Made by a program: the position numbers and the translations under genes. Source: JBEKJU01 sp050011095 (GTDB lineage Bacteria; Desulfobacterota; Syntrophorhabdia; Syntrophorhabdales; WCHB1-27). Taken from it: a DNA stretch of 13,393 bases. The stretch lies in NCBI GenBank assembly GCA_050011095.1, contig JBEKJU010000123.1, positions 1 through 13,393 on the forward strand, in the 5' to 3' direction. The notes beneath the pieces were generated by a model. That model made no database searches. It was not told the DNA's origin and saw nothing but the letters and a program-made list of their open reading frames with translations. Shown here one piece after another: positions 1-6,892 of the stretch. Position 1 is the stretch's first letter; the number at the start of each line of letters is the position of its first letter.

Positions 1-36
1 TTTCGCCCCCGGTCCTTCCTTTTCATGAGGGGGAGG

Positions 37-88
37 CTCCGGCAGCTTTGCTGCCGGAGGGGGCGACGCTAGCCCCAATAATTGCGCC
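37..88. repeat. Two hairpins plus conserved tail, left half of an intergenic repeat
   Basis: A perfect hairpin has arms CTCCGGCAG (37-45) and CTGCCGGAG (51-59). A second follows with arms GGGGC (60-64) and GCCCC (72-76). The tail ATAATTGCGCC then leads to the stop of the neighbouring gene. The same order (two hairpins, then ATAATTGCGC) recurs at 9650-9693. No T-run follows on the minus strand, so this is a poor intrinsic terminator for the gene ending at 90. It is better read as part of a repeat family. Confidence 0.5.
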
Positions 89-89
89 T

Positions 90-1176
90 TCAGCGCATCT
101 TCTTCAGGGCCATCGCCCGCTCGCTATAGCGGGGGTTCGAGGTGATCGCCCGCTCGACCGACACGAAGGGCGGCAGGCTCAGTCGCGCCTCGTTGGCGCC
201 GGTTGCGCCTTCCTGACCCTCCGCTGCCCTGTCGGGGGCCGTCCCGGCCTCGATGGGCTCCACCCCGAGGACCGAAAGGCCCTCATAGGCGCCCCGGTAG
301 GTATCCAGCTCGAAGTGCCGGTTGTTCCAGAAGAAACAGGCGCGCTCCTTGACGAGGACGTTCGTCTTCGGGTCTATCAGTTTCTTCAGGGTCGAAAACT
401 GCTGCTCGTCGATCAGCTCCTCTTCGGTGATCGTATAGGGGGTGTGCCTCGTCCTCATGAGGAAGAAGAGGTACGAGTCGTCCTGCCCCCTCTTTTTGAT
501 GCATATCTCCTCGCCGTGGTTCTTCGGGCGCAGGTAGGTCTGCTCGATCCGGACGTCCTGGTGGGCCGGCAGGAGGGCGCGGTCGATCCGCCCCACGATG
601 AACCTCTCCGTCACGGCCGAGGGCGCGGGCATGGCCGAGCCAGCTCTCGCGGATCTTCCGGTCGAGAAGGATCGCCTCCTCCGGCGTTTCAATGCGCGCC
701 TCGTTATTCTCCCCCGTGTAGTACGCCTCGGCCCCTTCCGCCGCCGTCACGAGGTGGATCACCCCGTGGTACCGGTCGCGGAGGCCGACCTCCTTCAATG
801 CCTTCCTTCGCAGCATCCCCCTGAAGTCCTCCTTCGAGACGAAGGCCTTGATGTCCATGACGCCCCTGTCCAGGAGGAGGACCTTCTTTTTGTCCGGGAA
901 TATCCGGTTTACCGCCCTGGCGTAGGTCTCCTCAAAGGAGAGCTGCATGTCGAGTATCGCCTCTTCGTACATCACCACCTGCCGCGCCCTGTCCATCTTG
1001 CGGCGGTCGATGCCGTTGATCGAGATGAGGGTGGCTGTCTCGGGCACCGTGAAGACCATGAAACCGTGATCGGAGAGCCTTTCCGTGAGGTAGGCGAGGG
1101 ATGAGGTCTTCCCCGAGCAGGGGCCGCCGGTGAGGACGATGATGCGGACAGGCTCGATGAGCGGCTCGGTGAGCAT
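90..1176 (-). pseudogene. TTD14-like AAA ATPase/CYTH-domain fusion protein, frameshifted
   Basis: The N-terminal half has a P-loop, GGPCSGKT (residues 17-24), a Walker-B-like VLLLDRG (99-105) and the motif NNEARIETPEEA with a following DRKIRESWLGH. This is the pattern of the AAA_28 nucleoside-kinase-like domain of the TTD14 family. The C-terminal half, starting at RIEQTYLRPK, is CYTH-like and would bind phosphorylated ligands. The halves are in different frames: the first is lost after WLGH (about 631) and the second continues as PAPSAVTERFIVG. Skipping one base at about 628-631 restores WLGHP, which fits the usual family motif, and gives one 361-aa frame. I chose ATG 1176 because GGAG lies 8 nt upstream; a TTG at 1203 is the alternative. 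The break may be a real mutation or a sequencing error. The ligand is unknown. Confidence 0.72.
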
Positions 1177-1201
1177 GTAAGGTTCTCCATGAGGAGACGC
1201 C

Positions 1202-1229
1202 AAGATGTGGCGAAGATAAGCGACCCGGT
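1202..1229. repeat. Intergenic repeat end, copy 1
   Basis: These 28 bases match 9702-9729 with two differences. Bases 1211-1231 match the reverse complement of 9604-9624 exactly over 21 bp. The core is CGAAGATAAGCGACCCGGT. The sequence sits in the leader of the frameshifted ATPase gene, just upstream of its start. A 21-bp exact match between distant intergenic places is very unlikely by chance, so this is a repeat family. Confidence 0.7.
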
Positions 1230-1232
1230 ATA

Positions 1233-1261
1233 AGGATACCCAAGTGACCGGGGATTTGCAA
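1233..1261 (-). promoter_or_regulatory. Candidate sigma-70 promoter for the ATPase/CYTH gene
   Basis: Read on the minus strand, TTGCAA (1261-1256) is followed after 17 nt by TATCCT (1238-1233). Both boxes match the consensus only moderately. A transcript would begin near 1226 inside the repeat copy, about 50 nt before ATG 1176. It rests on spacing and position alone. Confidence 0.28.
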
Positions 1262-1357
1262 TACGCGCGGGGAAGACCCCTTAGGGCGGCATCAGGCCGG
1301 GGGCTGCGGTAAACGCCGCCCGAATCGAGGCAATCGACGCTTTCCCGCCATCCCTGA

Positions 1358-1386
1358 TTGCGGCCCCCGCAAAAAGGAATTATAAT
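1358..1386 (+). promoter_or_regulatory. Candidate sigma-70 promoter upstream of the riboswitch
   Basis: A perfect -10 box TATAAT (1381-1386) lies 17 nt after the weak -35 box TTGCGG (1358-1363). It lies in an A/T-rich patch that stands out in this GC-rich DNA. It would give an 80-nt leader before the aptamer. It competes with the closer candidate at 1431. Confidence 0.35.
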
Positions 1387-1430
1387 TGGTGAGACGCATC
1401 TTTGCCGGACATGTCGCCGGCCGAGGGGTC

Positions 1431-1456
1431 TTGACTTTTGTCAGAAAAAGTATAAC
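1431..1456 (+). promoter_or_regulatory. Candidate promoter immediately before the c-di-GMP aptamer
   Basis: TTGACT (1431-1436) and TATAAC (1451-1456) resemble -35 and -10 boxes, but the 14-nt gap is shorter than usual. A start near 1463 would place the 5' end of the RNA just before the first aptamer helix at 1467, which is what a riboswitch transcript should look like. Either this promoter or the TATAAT one at 1381 could be the active one. Confidence 0.4.
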
Positions 1457-1466
1457 AATAAGATAA

Positions 1467-1573
1467 ATCTGAAAACAAGCCAAACCATCCGTGAGGGTGG
1501 GACGGAAAGCCAACGGGTCTGGGGACACGCAAGTGTGTCCTGTTTCCGTGACCAGATAGCCGGGCCGCCAGAT
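1467..1573 (+). promoter_or_regulatory. Cyclic di-GMP-I (GEMM-I) riboswitch aptamer
   Basis: The GEMM-I core is visible. P1 is ATCTG (1467-1471) with CAGAT (1569-1573). The junction reads AAGCCAAACC. The next helix is CCATCC, a GTGA GNRA tetraloop (1491-1494) and GGGTGG. GGGACGGAAAGCC follows, and then a third arm capped by a GGACAC/GTGTCC hairpin and closed by TCTGG/CCAGA. TAGCCGGGC completes the 3' side. In Vc2 numbering the ligand-contacting G20 and the intercalating A47 are kept. The usual 21-46 pair G-C appears as C-G, a covarying change that supports real RNA structure. G20 argues for c-di-GMP over 3',3'-cGAMP, whose riboswitch variants carry A at this position. It lies 94 nt upstream of the transglycosylase start. 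Confidence 0.93.
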
Positions 1574-1595
1574 GTGGGGGCGGCTTTTCCTCTTT
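1564..1595 (+). terminator. Riboswitch expression-platform terminator hairpin
   Basis: GCCGCC (1564-1569) can pair with GGCGGC (1579-1584), followed by the interrupted T-rich run TTTTCCTCTTT. The 5' arm overlaps the 3' end of the aptamer and touches the P1 strand at 1569-1573. Aptamer folding and terminator folding are therefore mutually exclusive. That predicts a transcriptional ON switch in which bound c-di-GMP lets RNA polymerase through. The imperfect T-run lowers certainty. Confidence 0.6.
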
Positions 1596-1666
1596 ATGGA
1601 CGCGGGTTTTTCTGAAACCGATCGGACGAAAGATAAGGACAGCCCCGGAAAAGGAGGGATGGTGAC

Positions 1667-2209
1667 ATGCTAAGGTATGGAGAACTGACATTCAAGTTCG
1701 TCCTCCTCATCTTGTGCCTCTCGGGCCTTCTCTACGCCCAGAGCAGGTCTGAACGGACCTTCCGGATCCTTGCTCCGCCACCGGAAAGGGATACCGTGGA
1801 AGAAACCCTCATCGACCTGCAGGCGCCGAGGGAGCGGGTTTCCTCCCTGAACGAGTGGATCAAGGCGGCATCGAGCGTCACCAGGGTGGACCCGATCCTT
1901 CTCTGCTGCCTCTTCCACACGGAGTCCCGATTCAACAGGAACGCCGTCAGCAAGAAGGGGTACAAGGGGGAGGCCCAGACGAAGCGCTTTTCCCAGTATT
2001 CGTCCGTCAACATCCTGGAAGGCGCGGAAATACTCCGGGAAAAGTTGTCGGTGTCGAAGGGGAACGTCTTCGAGGCCCTCGCCCGGTACAAGGGAGGGAG
2101 GGACAAGTTGGAGGCCCGCCAGGAGGCCGGAGAGGTATTGAGACTCTACCGGAGCCAGCTTGAGAGGAGGGGACTATGGAACCAGCGGCAGACTACGGCA
2201 CTATCGTGA
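1667..2209 (+). CDS. Secreted lytic transglycosylase (SLT-domain), c-di-GMP-controlled
   Basis: The 180-aa protein begins with a signal peptide (hydrophobic FKFVLLILCLSGLLYA, about residues 9-24), so it should act on periplasmic peptidoglycan. The SLT-like domain spans about 65-165. HTESRFNRNAVSKKG carries the presumed catalytic Glu86. YKGEAQT is the usual GLMQ position, though the G-L-M residues are not kept. ALARYKGG (138-144) matches the late Y-N-A-G-type motif. Lytic transglycosylases cut the MurNAc-GlcNAc bond to form 1,6-anhydro ends. GGAGG (1653-1657) sits 9 nt before the ATG. The riboswitch upstream ties expression to c-di-GMP, as seen for surface and pilus genes in other bacteria. 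The next gene overlaps its 3' end. The domain is small, so a specialised role at a secretion or pilus complex is plausible but inferred. Confidence 0.85.
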   Translation: MLRYGELTFKFVLLILCLSGLLYAQSRSERTFRILAPPPERDTVEETLIDLQAPRERVSSLNEWIKAASSVTRVDPILLCCLFHTESRFNRNAVSKKGYKGEAQTKRFSQYSSVNILEGAEILREKLSVSKGNVFEALARYKGGRDKLEARQEAGEVLRLYRSQLERRGLWNQRQTTALS

Positions 2210-2490
2210 GCAAGGTGGCGGAGGCCCACGAACTCGTGGAGACACTGAAGGCCGAGTTCTTCGCCGAAGAGGAGAAGCGGATGACGAGGAGGGTTGTCCA
2301 CAAGCTCCTCTTCTACTTCCTCATCACCTTCATGGCAGGCTCCGTCGCGGGTCTTTTCTATATGAACTGGCAGACGGACAACAGGCTGTCCCTGGCGAAA
2401 AGGACAGGCATCCTCGCCCTGAGCGACGGGAGCATGTTCCAGCTCACGCCCCTGGCGCCACGGAACGACATGGCCATGCCGAAAAGATAA
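2176..2490 (+). CDS. Small single-pass membrane protein, unknown function
   Basis: This 104-aa protein starts inside the transglycosylase gene and overlaps it by 34 nt in another frame, with GGAGG (2166-2170) at a good distance from the ATG. The two are almost certainly co-translated. Residues 1-42 are charged and helix-prone (HELVETLKAEFFAEEEKRMTR). One membrane segment follows, about 44-65 (LLFYFLITFMAGSVAGLFYM), and then a polar tail of about 40 residues. Positive charges before the segment suggest the N-terminus is in the cytoplasm and the tail in the periplasm, beside the transglycosylase. I do not recognise the family. An anchor or partner for the transglycosylase is inferred only from the overlap and the shared riboswitch. 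Confidence 0.8.
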   Translation: MEPAADYGTIVSKVAEAHELVETLKAEFFAEEEKRMTRRVVHKLLFYFLITFMAGSVAGLFYMNWQTDNRLSLAKRTGILALSDGSMFQLTPLAPRNDMAMPKR

Positions 2491-2515
2491 GGGCCGCAAG
2501 CCCGCCTTTTTCGGC
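2478..2515 (+). terminator. Intrinsic terminator after the riboswitch operon
   Basis: An outer stem GCCGAAAA (2478-2485) pairs with TTTTCGGC (2508-2515). Inside it GGGC (2491-2494) pairs with GCCC (2500-2503). The A-run and T-run give it bidirectional character between two convergent genes. It overlaps the last codons of the membrane protein gene. Confidence 0.6.
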
Positions 2516-2587
2516 GCACGGCCGTGTTCGCTCCCGAACTCCGTTGCCCACGCTTCATGACAGCCGGGGCCGCAATCGCCGTTCGGC

Positions 2588-3784
2588 TCACGGCGAGTCG
2601 AAATCGGCATAGATTTCCCCGAATTTGAGGCCCGCGATCACCTTCGTCCGGTAATCTTCCCTGAGGTGCGTCGTCGTTTTCGCGAAATCGGGGGCGCGCA
2701 TGCCGTTCGCCAGGGCGAGATGGGCCTCCAGGAACGCCGCGAGGTGGTCCGCCGCCTGTATCAGCTCACCGTCCCTAGGCACGTACGCATCGTCATTGAA
2801 CTTTTCGCTGATCTCGTCGCTCGTCTTCTCAACCCGTAGACCGCCGACCGTCACGACCCCCTGGAACTCGATCTCCGTGAAGAGCCGAATTTCCGCGTGC
2901 CACGATTCCGGTATGAGGCCGTACACCTCCTTTTCCATGCACTCCTTCTCGTACTCCTTGATGAGGGTGTCAAGGCCGCTCACGGATTTCTTGACGGGGT
3001 GAACGATGTCCCTGGTGAGCACCTCGGGCAGGTCGTGAAAAAGTCCGGTAAAGTAGTTGTTGTAGCATCGCTTCGGGCACGCGCCGATCTCCAGGGAAAA
3101 GAGGTAGACGAGGATGGCGACGACCAGCATGTGCCCGAGGACCGATGTTTTCGGGGTGCGGTGCAGGTGACTCCACCGGAGCTGGAACCTGAGCTGTCCG
3201 CAGAGGTCGATGAAATGGCGGAGCCTCGCGTAGAGCATCAGCTCCTGTACTCCCTTGAGGTCGTAGTACCGCTCCTGGCGCGCCTCCAGGCCGCGCCTTA
3301 TCTCCTGTATCTCGTATCCGCCGGGATTGGCCCTCTCGATGATATCGAACTCCCATTTCGTCGCGTAGAAGTGGGCCGCATCGAGGATCCTCCGGTTCAC
3401 GTCCCCTTCCTCCGCATGGTCGAAGTAGGAGCGGAACCTCTCCTCGAACCTGGAGCCGAGGGGCGAGATGACCGGTTCGAGCTGACTGTAGACCCATTCG
3501 TTCAACCGGCTGTACCTGTCCGGGTCTTCCTTGATCTTCCAGAATATCTGCGGCTTGAGGTCGGTGAGGACGGTCCGCTGCAGGAATTCGATCATGCCGC
3601 CTTCCATGACCTCTATCCAGTTGAATGATGGGTTCTGCTCCTCGAATTTGCCGAGCACGTAGGCGATCACCATCTTGTGGGCCTGTTTGTCCAGCTCCCT
3701 CAGCTCGACAGGTCGTATCTTGTCGTTCCATCGCTGCATGTTGGCCGCGTCGTAAATCCTGAAGAGCAGGCCTTTCCGTATCAT
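2588..3784 (-). CDS. HD-domain phosphohydrolase, YfbR-like with long N-terminal extension
   Basis: This is a 398-aa protein. Its C-terminal half matches the HD_3/YfbR deoxynucleotide 5'-nucleotidase pattern: SVLGHMLVVA (His218), LFHDLPEVLTRDIVHPVK (His250-Asp251, Glu254, Asp259) and the late IQAADHLAAF (Asp346). These correspond to the metal ligands and catalytic residues of E. coli YfbR. The first 200 residues have no counterpart in the roughly 200-aa YfbR and look soluble, helical and charged. No signal peptide is seen, so it should be cytoplasmic. ATG 3784 overlaps the upstream stop as ATGA, with GGGGGAG just before it, so translation is coupled to the 74-aa gene. It follows a periplasmic 5'-nucleotidase, which suggests nucleotide metabolism. 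The substrate is not proven. Confidence 0.85.
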   Translation of the reverse strand: MIRKGLLFRIYDAANMQRWNDKIRPVELRELDKQAHKMVIAYVLGKFEEQNPSFNWIEVMEGGMIEFLQRTVLTDLKPQIFWKIKEDPDRYSRLNEWVYSQLEPVISPLGSRFEERFRSYFDHAEEGDVNRRILDAAHFYATKWEFDIIERANPGGYEIQEIRRGLEARQERYYDLKGVQELMLYARLRHFIDLCGQLRFQLRWSHLHRTPKTSVLGHMLVVAILVYLFSLEIGACPKRCYNNYFTGLFHDLPEVLTRDIVHPVKKSVSGLDTLIKEYEKECMEKEVYGLIPESWHAEIRLFTEIEFQGVVTVGGLRVEKTSDEISEKFNDDAYVPRDGELIQAADHLAAFLEAHLALANGMRAPDFAKTTTHLREDYRTKVIAGLKFGEIYADFDSP

Positions 3785-4005
3785 CTCTCCCCCCGGTCCA
3801 TCGTGACGTGCATGGCGGCCCCCTCCGTGAGCGCCCCGTCGAGGCCGAGGGCAAAGCCATGATCGTCCCTCACCTCGGCCCGCCCCTCCCTGCATTCCTT
3901 GTAGATCGCGAAATCGTAGGCGATGAGGGCGTGCCTCACCTTCATGCCGCGGAACACCTCGACCCTTGAGCCGTTGATAAAAACAGGGATGCGCTCTTTC
4001 ATCAT
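3781..4005 (-). CDS. 74-aa beta-grasp-like hypothetical protein
   Basis: The protein begins IPVFINGSRVEVFRGMKVRHAL and later reads GFALGLDGALTEGAAMHV. The pattern of short strands, one helix (residues 22-35) and a closing strand resembles ubiquitin-like or ferredoxin-type beta-grasp folds, but the cysteines needed for an iron-sulphur cluster are missing (one Cys only). It lacks a signal peptide. It overlaps the upstream nucleotidase and the downstream HD gene by ATGA on both sides, so it is the middle cistron of a tightly coupled trio. A second ATG lies directly after the first, at 4002. I recognise the type as a recurring small hypothetical protein, not as a named function. Confidence 0.72.
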   Translation of the reverse strand: MMKERIPVFINGSRVEVFRGMKVRHALIAYDFAIYKECREGRAEVRDDHGFALGLDGALTEGAAMHVTMDRGER

Positions 4006-5510
4006 TCCGTTATCGCGATCCTCCCCTCCTCGCGCGGCGCAAGGGGCGAGCGCGCCCTCAGATACTCGACGAAGGCGTCCCGCATCTCCCCTCCGTACGC
4101 GATATTCCGTCCCTTTTCGAAATCGGTGAAGCCGTCTCCCCCCGTGGCGAGAAAGTCGTTCGTCACAACCCGGTACATCCGCGAGGCATCGAGGGGCGCG
4201 CCGCCCACCCGGATATCCGTCACCCGTGTCCGGCCGGCCGGACCCCGGCCGTAGCGGACGGTCATCCCCGAAACCTGAAGCATGCCCTTCCTCATGGCCC
4301 CGGCCTTCTCGAAAAGGCGGGTAAGGGTCTCCCCGCGCATGTCCATGGCGACAAGGACGTCGTCAAAGGGGAGCACCGTGTAGACCTGCTCCATGGTGAT
4401 CGCGCCCGCCTTAATATCGGCCCTGATCCCGCCGCTGTTCTGGATCGCGATCTGCGCTCCGGCGGAGGCCCGCATGGCATCGGTGATAACGTCCCCCAGG
4501 GTCGACTCGCCGTCGGAGCGCCTGCCCAGGTTGACCCGCGACTCGCCGACGACCTTCCGGAACGCGGCCCCTGTCTTTTCGCGATAAAAATCGGCGATCC
4601 GCGCGATCCGTTCATCGGCCGGGTCGTCCTGTCCGGCATGGACCGGCCTCAATTCGTCCTTTCCCGTGGCGGTAATGATCCGGCCCGTCTTTTCATCGAT
4701 CGTCAGCTCCAGGACGCCGAGAAAGAGCCCGTGGCTGCCCGCCTGGACGATGATCGTCCGCCCGATTACAACCGGGTCGGTCACGACCGTGTGGCTGTGG
4801 CCCCCGACGATCACGTCGATGCCCCTGACGGCGGCTGCAAGCCTCTCATCCTCATCAAGACCGAGATGGGTCAAAAGGACGATGAGCCGCGCGCCCTTTT
4901 GCCTCACCTCCCGGATGAGGCCGGGGAGCACCTCTTTCGGCTCGATAAAGGTGAGGCCCCTCACGTTCTCCCTTTTTGTGGCTATGGCCGTCTCGGGTGT
5001 CGTCAGACCGATGAGGGCGACCTTGATGCCCTTTCTCTCGACGATCACGTAAGGCGCGGCGCCCGCGAGGCGCCTACCCGCCCGGTCGACGATATTGGCG
5101 GAGAGAACTGGGAACCGGGCGTCCTTCATGATCCCCGAAAGCACGGTCCGTCCCCAGTCGAACTCGTGATTTCCGAGGGTCATCGCGTCAAAACCCATCT
5201 CGTTCATCATTTCGAGGACAGGCCGGCCATGGAAGAGGTCCGAAACAGGCGTCCCCTGAAACATGTCGCCTGCCGACAGGAGGATGACACCCCCCGGGTT
5301 GGCGGCCCTCTGCGCCCCGATCATGGCGGCCAGATACGCCGCGCCGCCGGCTGGCCTGCCCCGGCCTGCCCGGTCATCGGAAAAGACCCTTCCGTGCAAG
5401 TCGTTGACGTGCAGGATTGTCAGCGTAACGGCCGCGAGGACCGAAGGAACAATAAGATAAAAAAGCGCCGCGACCGCCACAAGGATGAAGACGAACCGGT
5501 TTTTCCGCAT
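4002..5510 (-). CDS. Periplasmic 5'-nucleotidase/UDP-sugar hydrolase (UshA/NT5E family)
   Basis: The 502-aa protein has an N-terminal signal segment (about residues 6-27) and then both domains of the family. The metallophosphatase domain shows HVNDLHG (Asp37, His39), GD (81-82), GNHEFD (113-118), THLG (His215) and GGHSH (236-240), which bind two metal ions. The C-terminal nucleotide-binding domain shows NSGGIRADI (358-366), and later ATGGDGF. Known members remove the phosphate from external nucleotides or split UDP-sugars so the products can be imported. Length is normal. AAGGAG lies 5 nt before the ATG. It starts 22 nt after the stop of the MFS gene and its own stop overlaps the next start, so one operon is likely. 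Nucleotide salvage is inferred. Confidence 0.93.
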   Translation of the reverse strand: MRKNRFVFILVAVAALFYLIVPSVLAAVTLTILHVNDLHGRVFSDDRAGRGRPAGGAAYLAAMIGAQRAANPGGVILLSAGDMFQGTPVSDLFHGRPVLEMMNEMGFDAMTLGNHEFDWGRTVLSGIMKDARFPVLSANIVDRAGRRLAGAAPYVIVERKGIKVALIGLTTPETAIATKRENVRGLTFIEPKEVLPGLIREVRQKGARLIVLLTHLGLDEDERLAAAVRGIDVIVGGHSHTVVTDPVVIGRTIIVQAGSHGLFLGVLELTIDEKTGRIITATGKDELRPVHAGQDDPADERIARIADFYREKTGAAFRKVVGESRVNLGRRSDGESTLGDVITDAMRASAGAQIAIQNSGGIRADIKAGAITMEQVYTVLPFDDVLVAMDMRGETLTRLFEKAGAMRKGMLQVSGMTVRYGRGPAGRTRVTDIRVGGAPLDASRMYRVVTNDFLATGGDGFTDFEKGRNIAYGGEMRDAFVEYLRARSPLAPREEGRIAITE

Positions 5511-5532
5511 GACATCTCCTTAGGATCTGTCG

Positions 5533-6804
5533 CTATCCCCGGCGGCGCACCTTTCTCGGCGCGGCGGCCCAGGCAAAGGGACAGGATATGACGCCTGACG
5601 CGATGGCAGCGATAAGGGCGATGCGATAGCTGCCCGTCGCATCGAAGATAAAGCCGCCCAGCCAGGGGCCAAGGGCGCAGCCGCAGCCAATGGCGGCCTC
5701 GACAATGCCGTAGATGAGGCCGAACGATCTCCCCTGAAAAAGATCGGCCGCGATCGTCATGAACGTGGGCGCGGTGACGCCCCACCCGCAGCCGAAAAAG
5801 AAGACGAAAAGGTAGACGAGACGCGGGTGGCCGGCCTCGACCAGAAGGAGGAGAAAAATGCCGAAAACAAAGACCGCCGTGCCCGCCGTTAAGGTGATCT
5901 CCCGCCCAGCCCAGTCAGAGAGCCAGCCCCAGACGACCTGGAAGGCCGAGCACGTGAGACCTGCCATGGCGATCATGAAGGCCACCTTCATCGCGCCGAA
6001 GCCGCAGTCCGCGAGCAGCTTTGCGCCGTGGATCAGGACTAGGTAGAGCGGGAAGATGGCGAAAAAGGCGAACGCAAGAAGCGACCAGAACCTTCCTTCC
6101 CTCACGGCCCGCTTCAGCGTCCAGTCCGTCCCGGCCCATAGGGCATCGACGATCTCGATGCCCCTTTTTTTCGGCCCCGCCCCGTCCGCCCCATCCATTT
6201 TCAGGCCCATGTCCTGCGGCCTCTGGCGCAGAAGAAGGGCGCTCAGGGGAAAGAGGAGAAGGAAGACCAGCCCCGAGAGAACCACGAAGGCCGTCCGCCA
6301 TCCCGCGTGGCCGATCACGTACTGGGTCAAGGGGACGAGCACGAAGGTCCCGACGCCCATCCCGGAAACCGCTACGCCGCTCGCGAGGCCCCGCCTTTTC
6401 TGGAACCACCTGGAGAGAACGACGGAGTAGGCGCTGATGCTCACGAAGGTGACGCCGAAGGCCACGAGCACGCCATAGACGAGGTAAAATTGCACGAGCG
6501 ACCGCACGGCGCTTGAGAGAAAAAGACCCGCGCAGAGCAAGGCGATGCCGGGGAGGATGACGCGCCTCGGCCCGAACCTGTCGAGGAGCGTCCCGACGAG
6601 GGGCGCCGAGCACGTGTAGACCATGAACGAGACGGATTGCACCCCTGCCGCCGCCGCCCGGCTCCAGTGGAACTCGTCGAGAAGGGCCACCAGAAAGACG
6701 GAATACGTCGTCCGCATGGCGAGCCATGTCCCAAGGGATAGAAAGGCGACGGCGACTATCGCCCAGCCGTAATAGAAAGGCCATCTCGTGGTGCCCCCTG
6801 CCAT
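5533..6804 (-). CDS. MFS transporter, oxalate/formate antiporter (OFA)-like
   Basis: A 423-aa protein with about 12 hydrophobic segments in two halves, split by a charged loop near residues 200-225. The opening FYYGWAIV, then EFHWSRAAAAGVQS, RFGPRRVILPG, VVLSRWFQKRRGLASGVAVSGMGVG and GHAGWRTAF are typical of the monocarboxylate/oxalate-formate branch of the major facilitator superfamily. Known members carry small organic anions across the inner membrane. The gene is divergent from a 2-oxoacid decarboxylase, so the substrate may be a related carboxylate; this is inference. ATG 6804 has only a weak AGGG nearby and a better GGGAGG about 16 nt away. The 5'-nucleotidase follows after 22 nt. Confidence 0.88.
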   Translation of the reverse strand: MAGGTTRWPFYYGWAIVAVAFLSLGTWLAMRTTYSVFLVALLDEFHWSRAAAAGVQSVSFMVYTCSAPLVGTLLDRFGPRRVILPGIALLCAGLFLSSAVRSLVQFYLVYGVLVAFGVTFVSISAYSVVLSRWFQKRRGLASGVAVSGMGVGTFVLVPLTQYVIGHAGWRTAFVVLSGLVFLLLFPLSALLLRQRPQDMGLKMDGADGAGPKKRGIEIVDALWAGTDWTLKRAVREGRFWSLLAFAFFAIFPLYLVLIHGAKLLADCGFGAMKVAFMIAMAGLTCSAFQVVWGWLSDWAGREITLTAGTAVFVFGIFLLLLVEAGHPRLVYLFVFFFGCGWGVTAPTFMTIAADLFQGRSFGLIYGIVEAAIGCGCALGPWLGGFIFDATGSYRIALIAAIASGVISCPFAWAAAPRKVRRRG

Positions 6805-6837
6805 GTCGCCCTATCCCGGCTGCCTCCCCTGTGGTTT

Positions 6838-6857
6838 ATTATAACGCAGGGGACCTG
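6838..6857 (-). promoter_or_regulatory. Candidate promoter/operator of the MFS gene
   Basis: On the minus strand a perfect -10 box TATAAT (6843-6838) lies 33 nt before the ATG. No clear -35 box is found at the usual distance. The small inverted repeat CAGG-TCC-CCTG directly upstream (6847-6857) could bind an activator, which would explain the absent -35 box. Confidence 0.4.
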
Positions 6858-6892
6858 TGATATATACCCTTTTGATGCGCGCCTCATCGGGT

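Noticed and set aside
1467..1573. Possibility that the aptamer is a 3',3'-cGAMP (GEMM-Ib) variant
   Set aside because: Alignment to Vc2 numbering puts G at position 20, whereas cGAMP-selective variants carry A. The alignment was made by eye, so ligand tests remain decisive.
2577..2594. GCCGT/ACGGC hairpin at the end of the HD gene as a minus-strand terminator
   Set aside because: The stem is short and no T-run follows on the minus strand.
2897..3628. 243-codon plus-strand frame opposite the HD protein
   Set aside because: Antisense shadow; the HD motifs and ATGA coupling support the minus strand.
4638..5591. 317-codon plus-strand frame opposite the 5'-nucleotidase
   Set aside because: Low-complexity charged composition and no ribosome site, while the opposite strand carries every nucleotidase motif.
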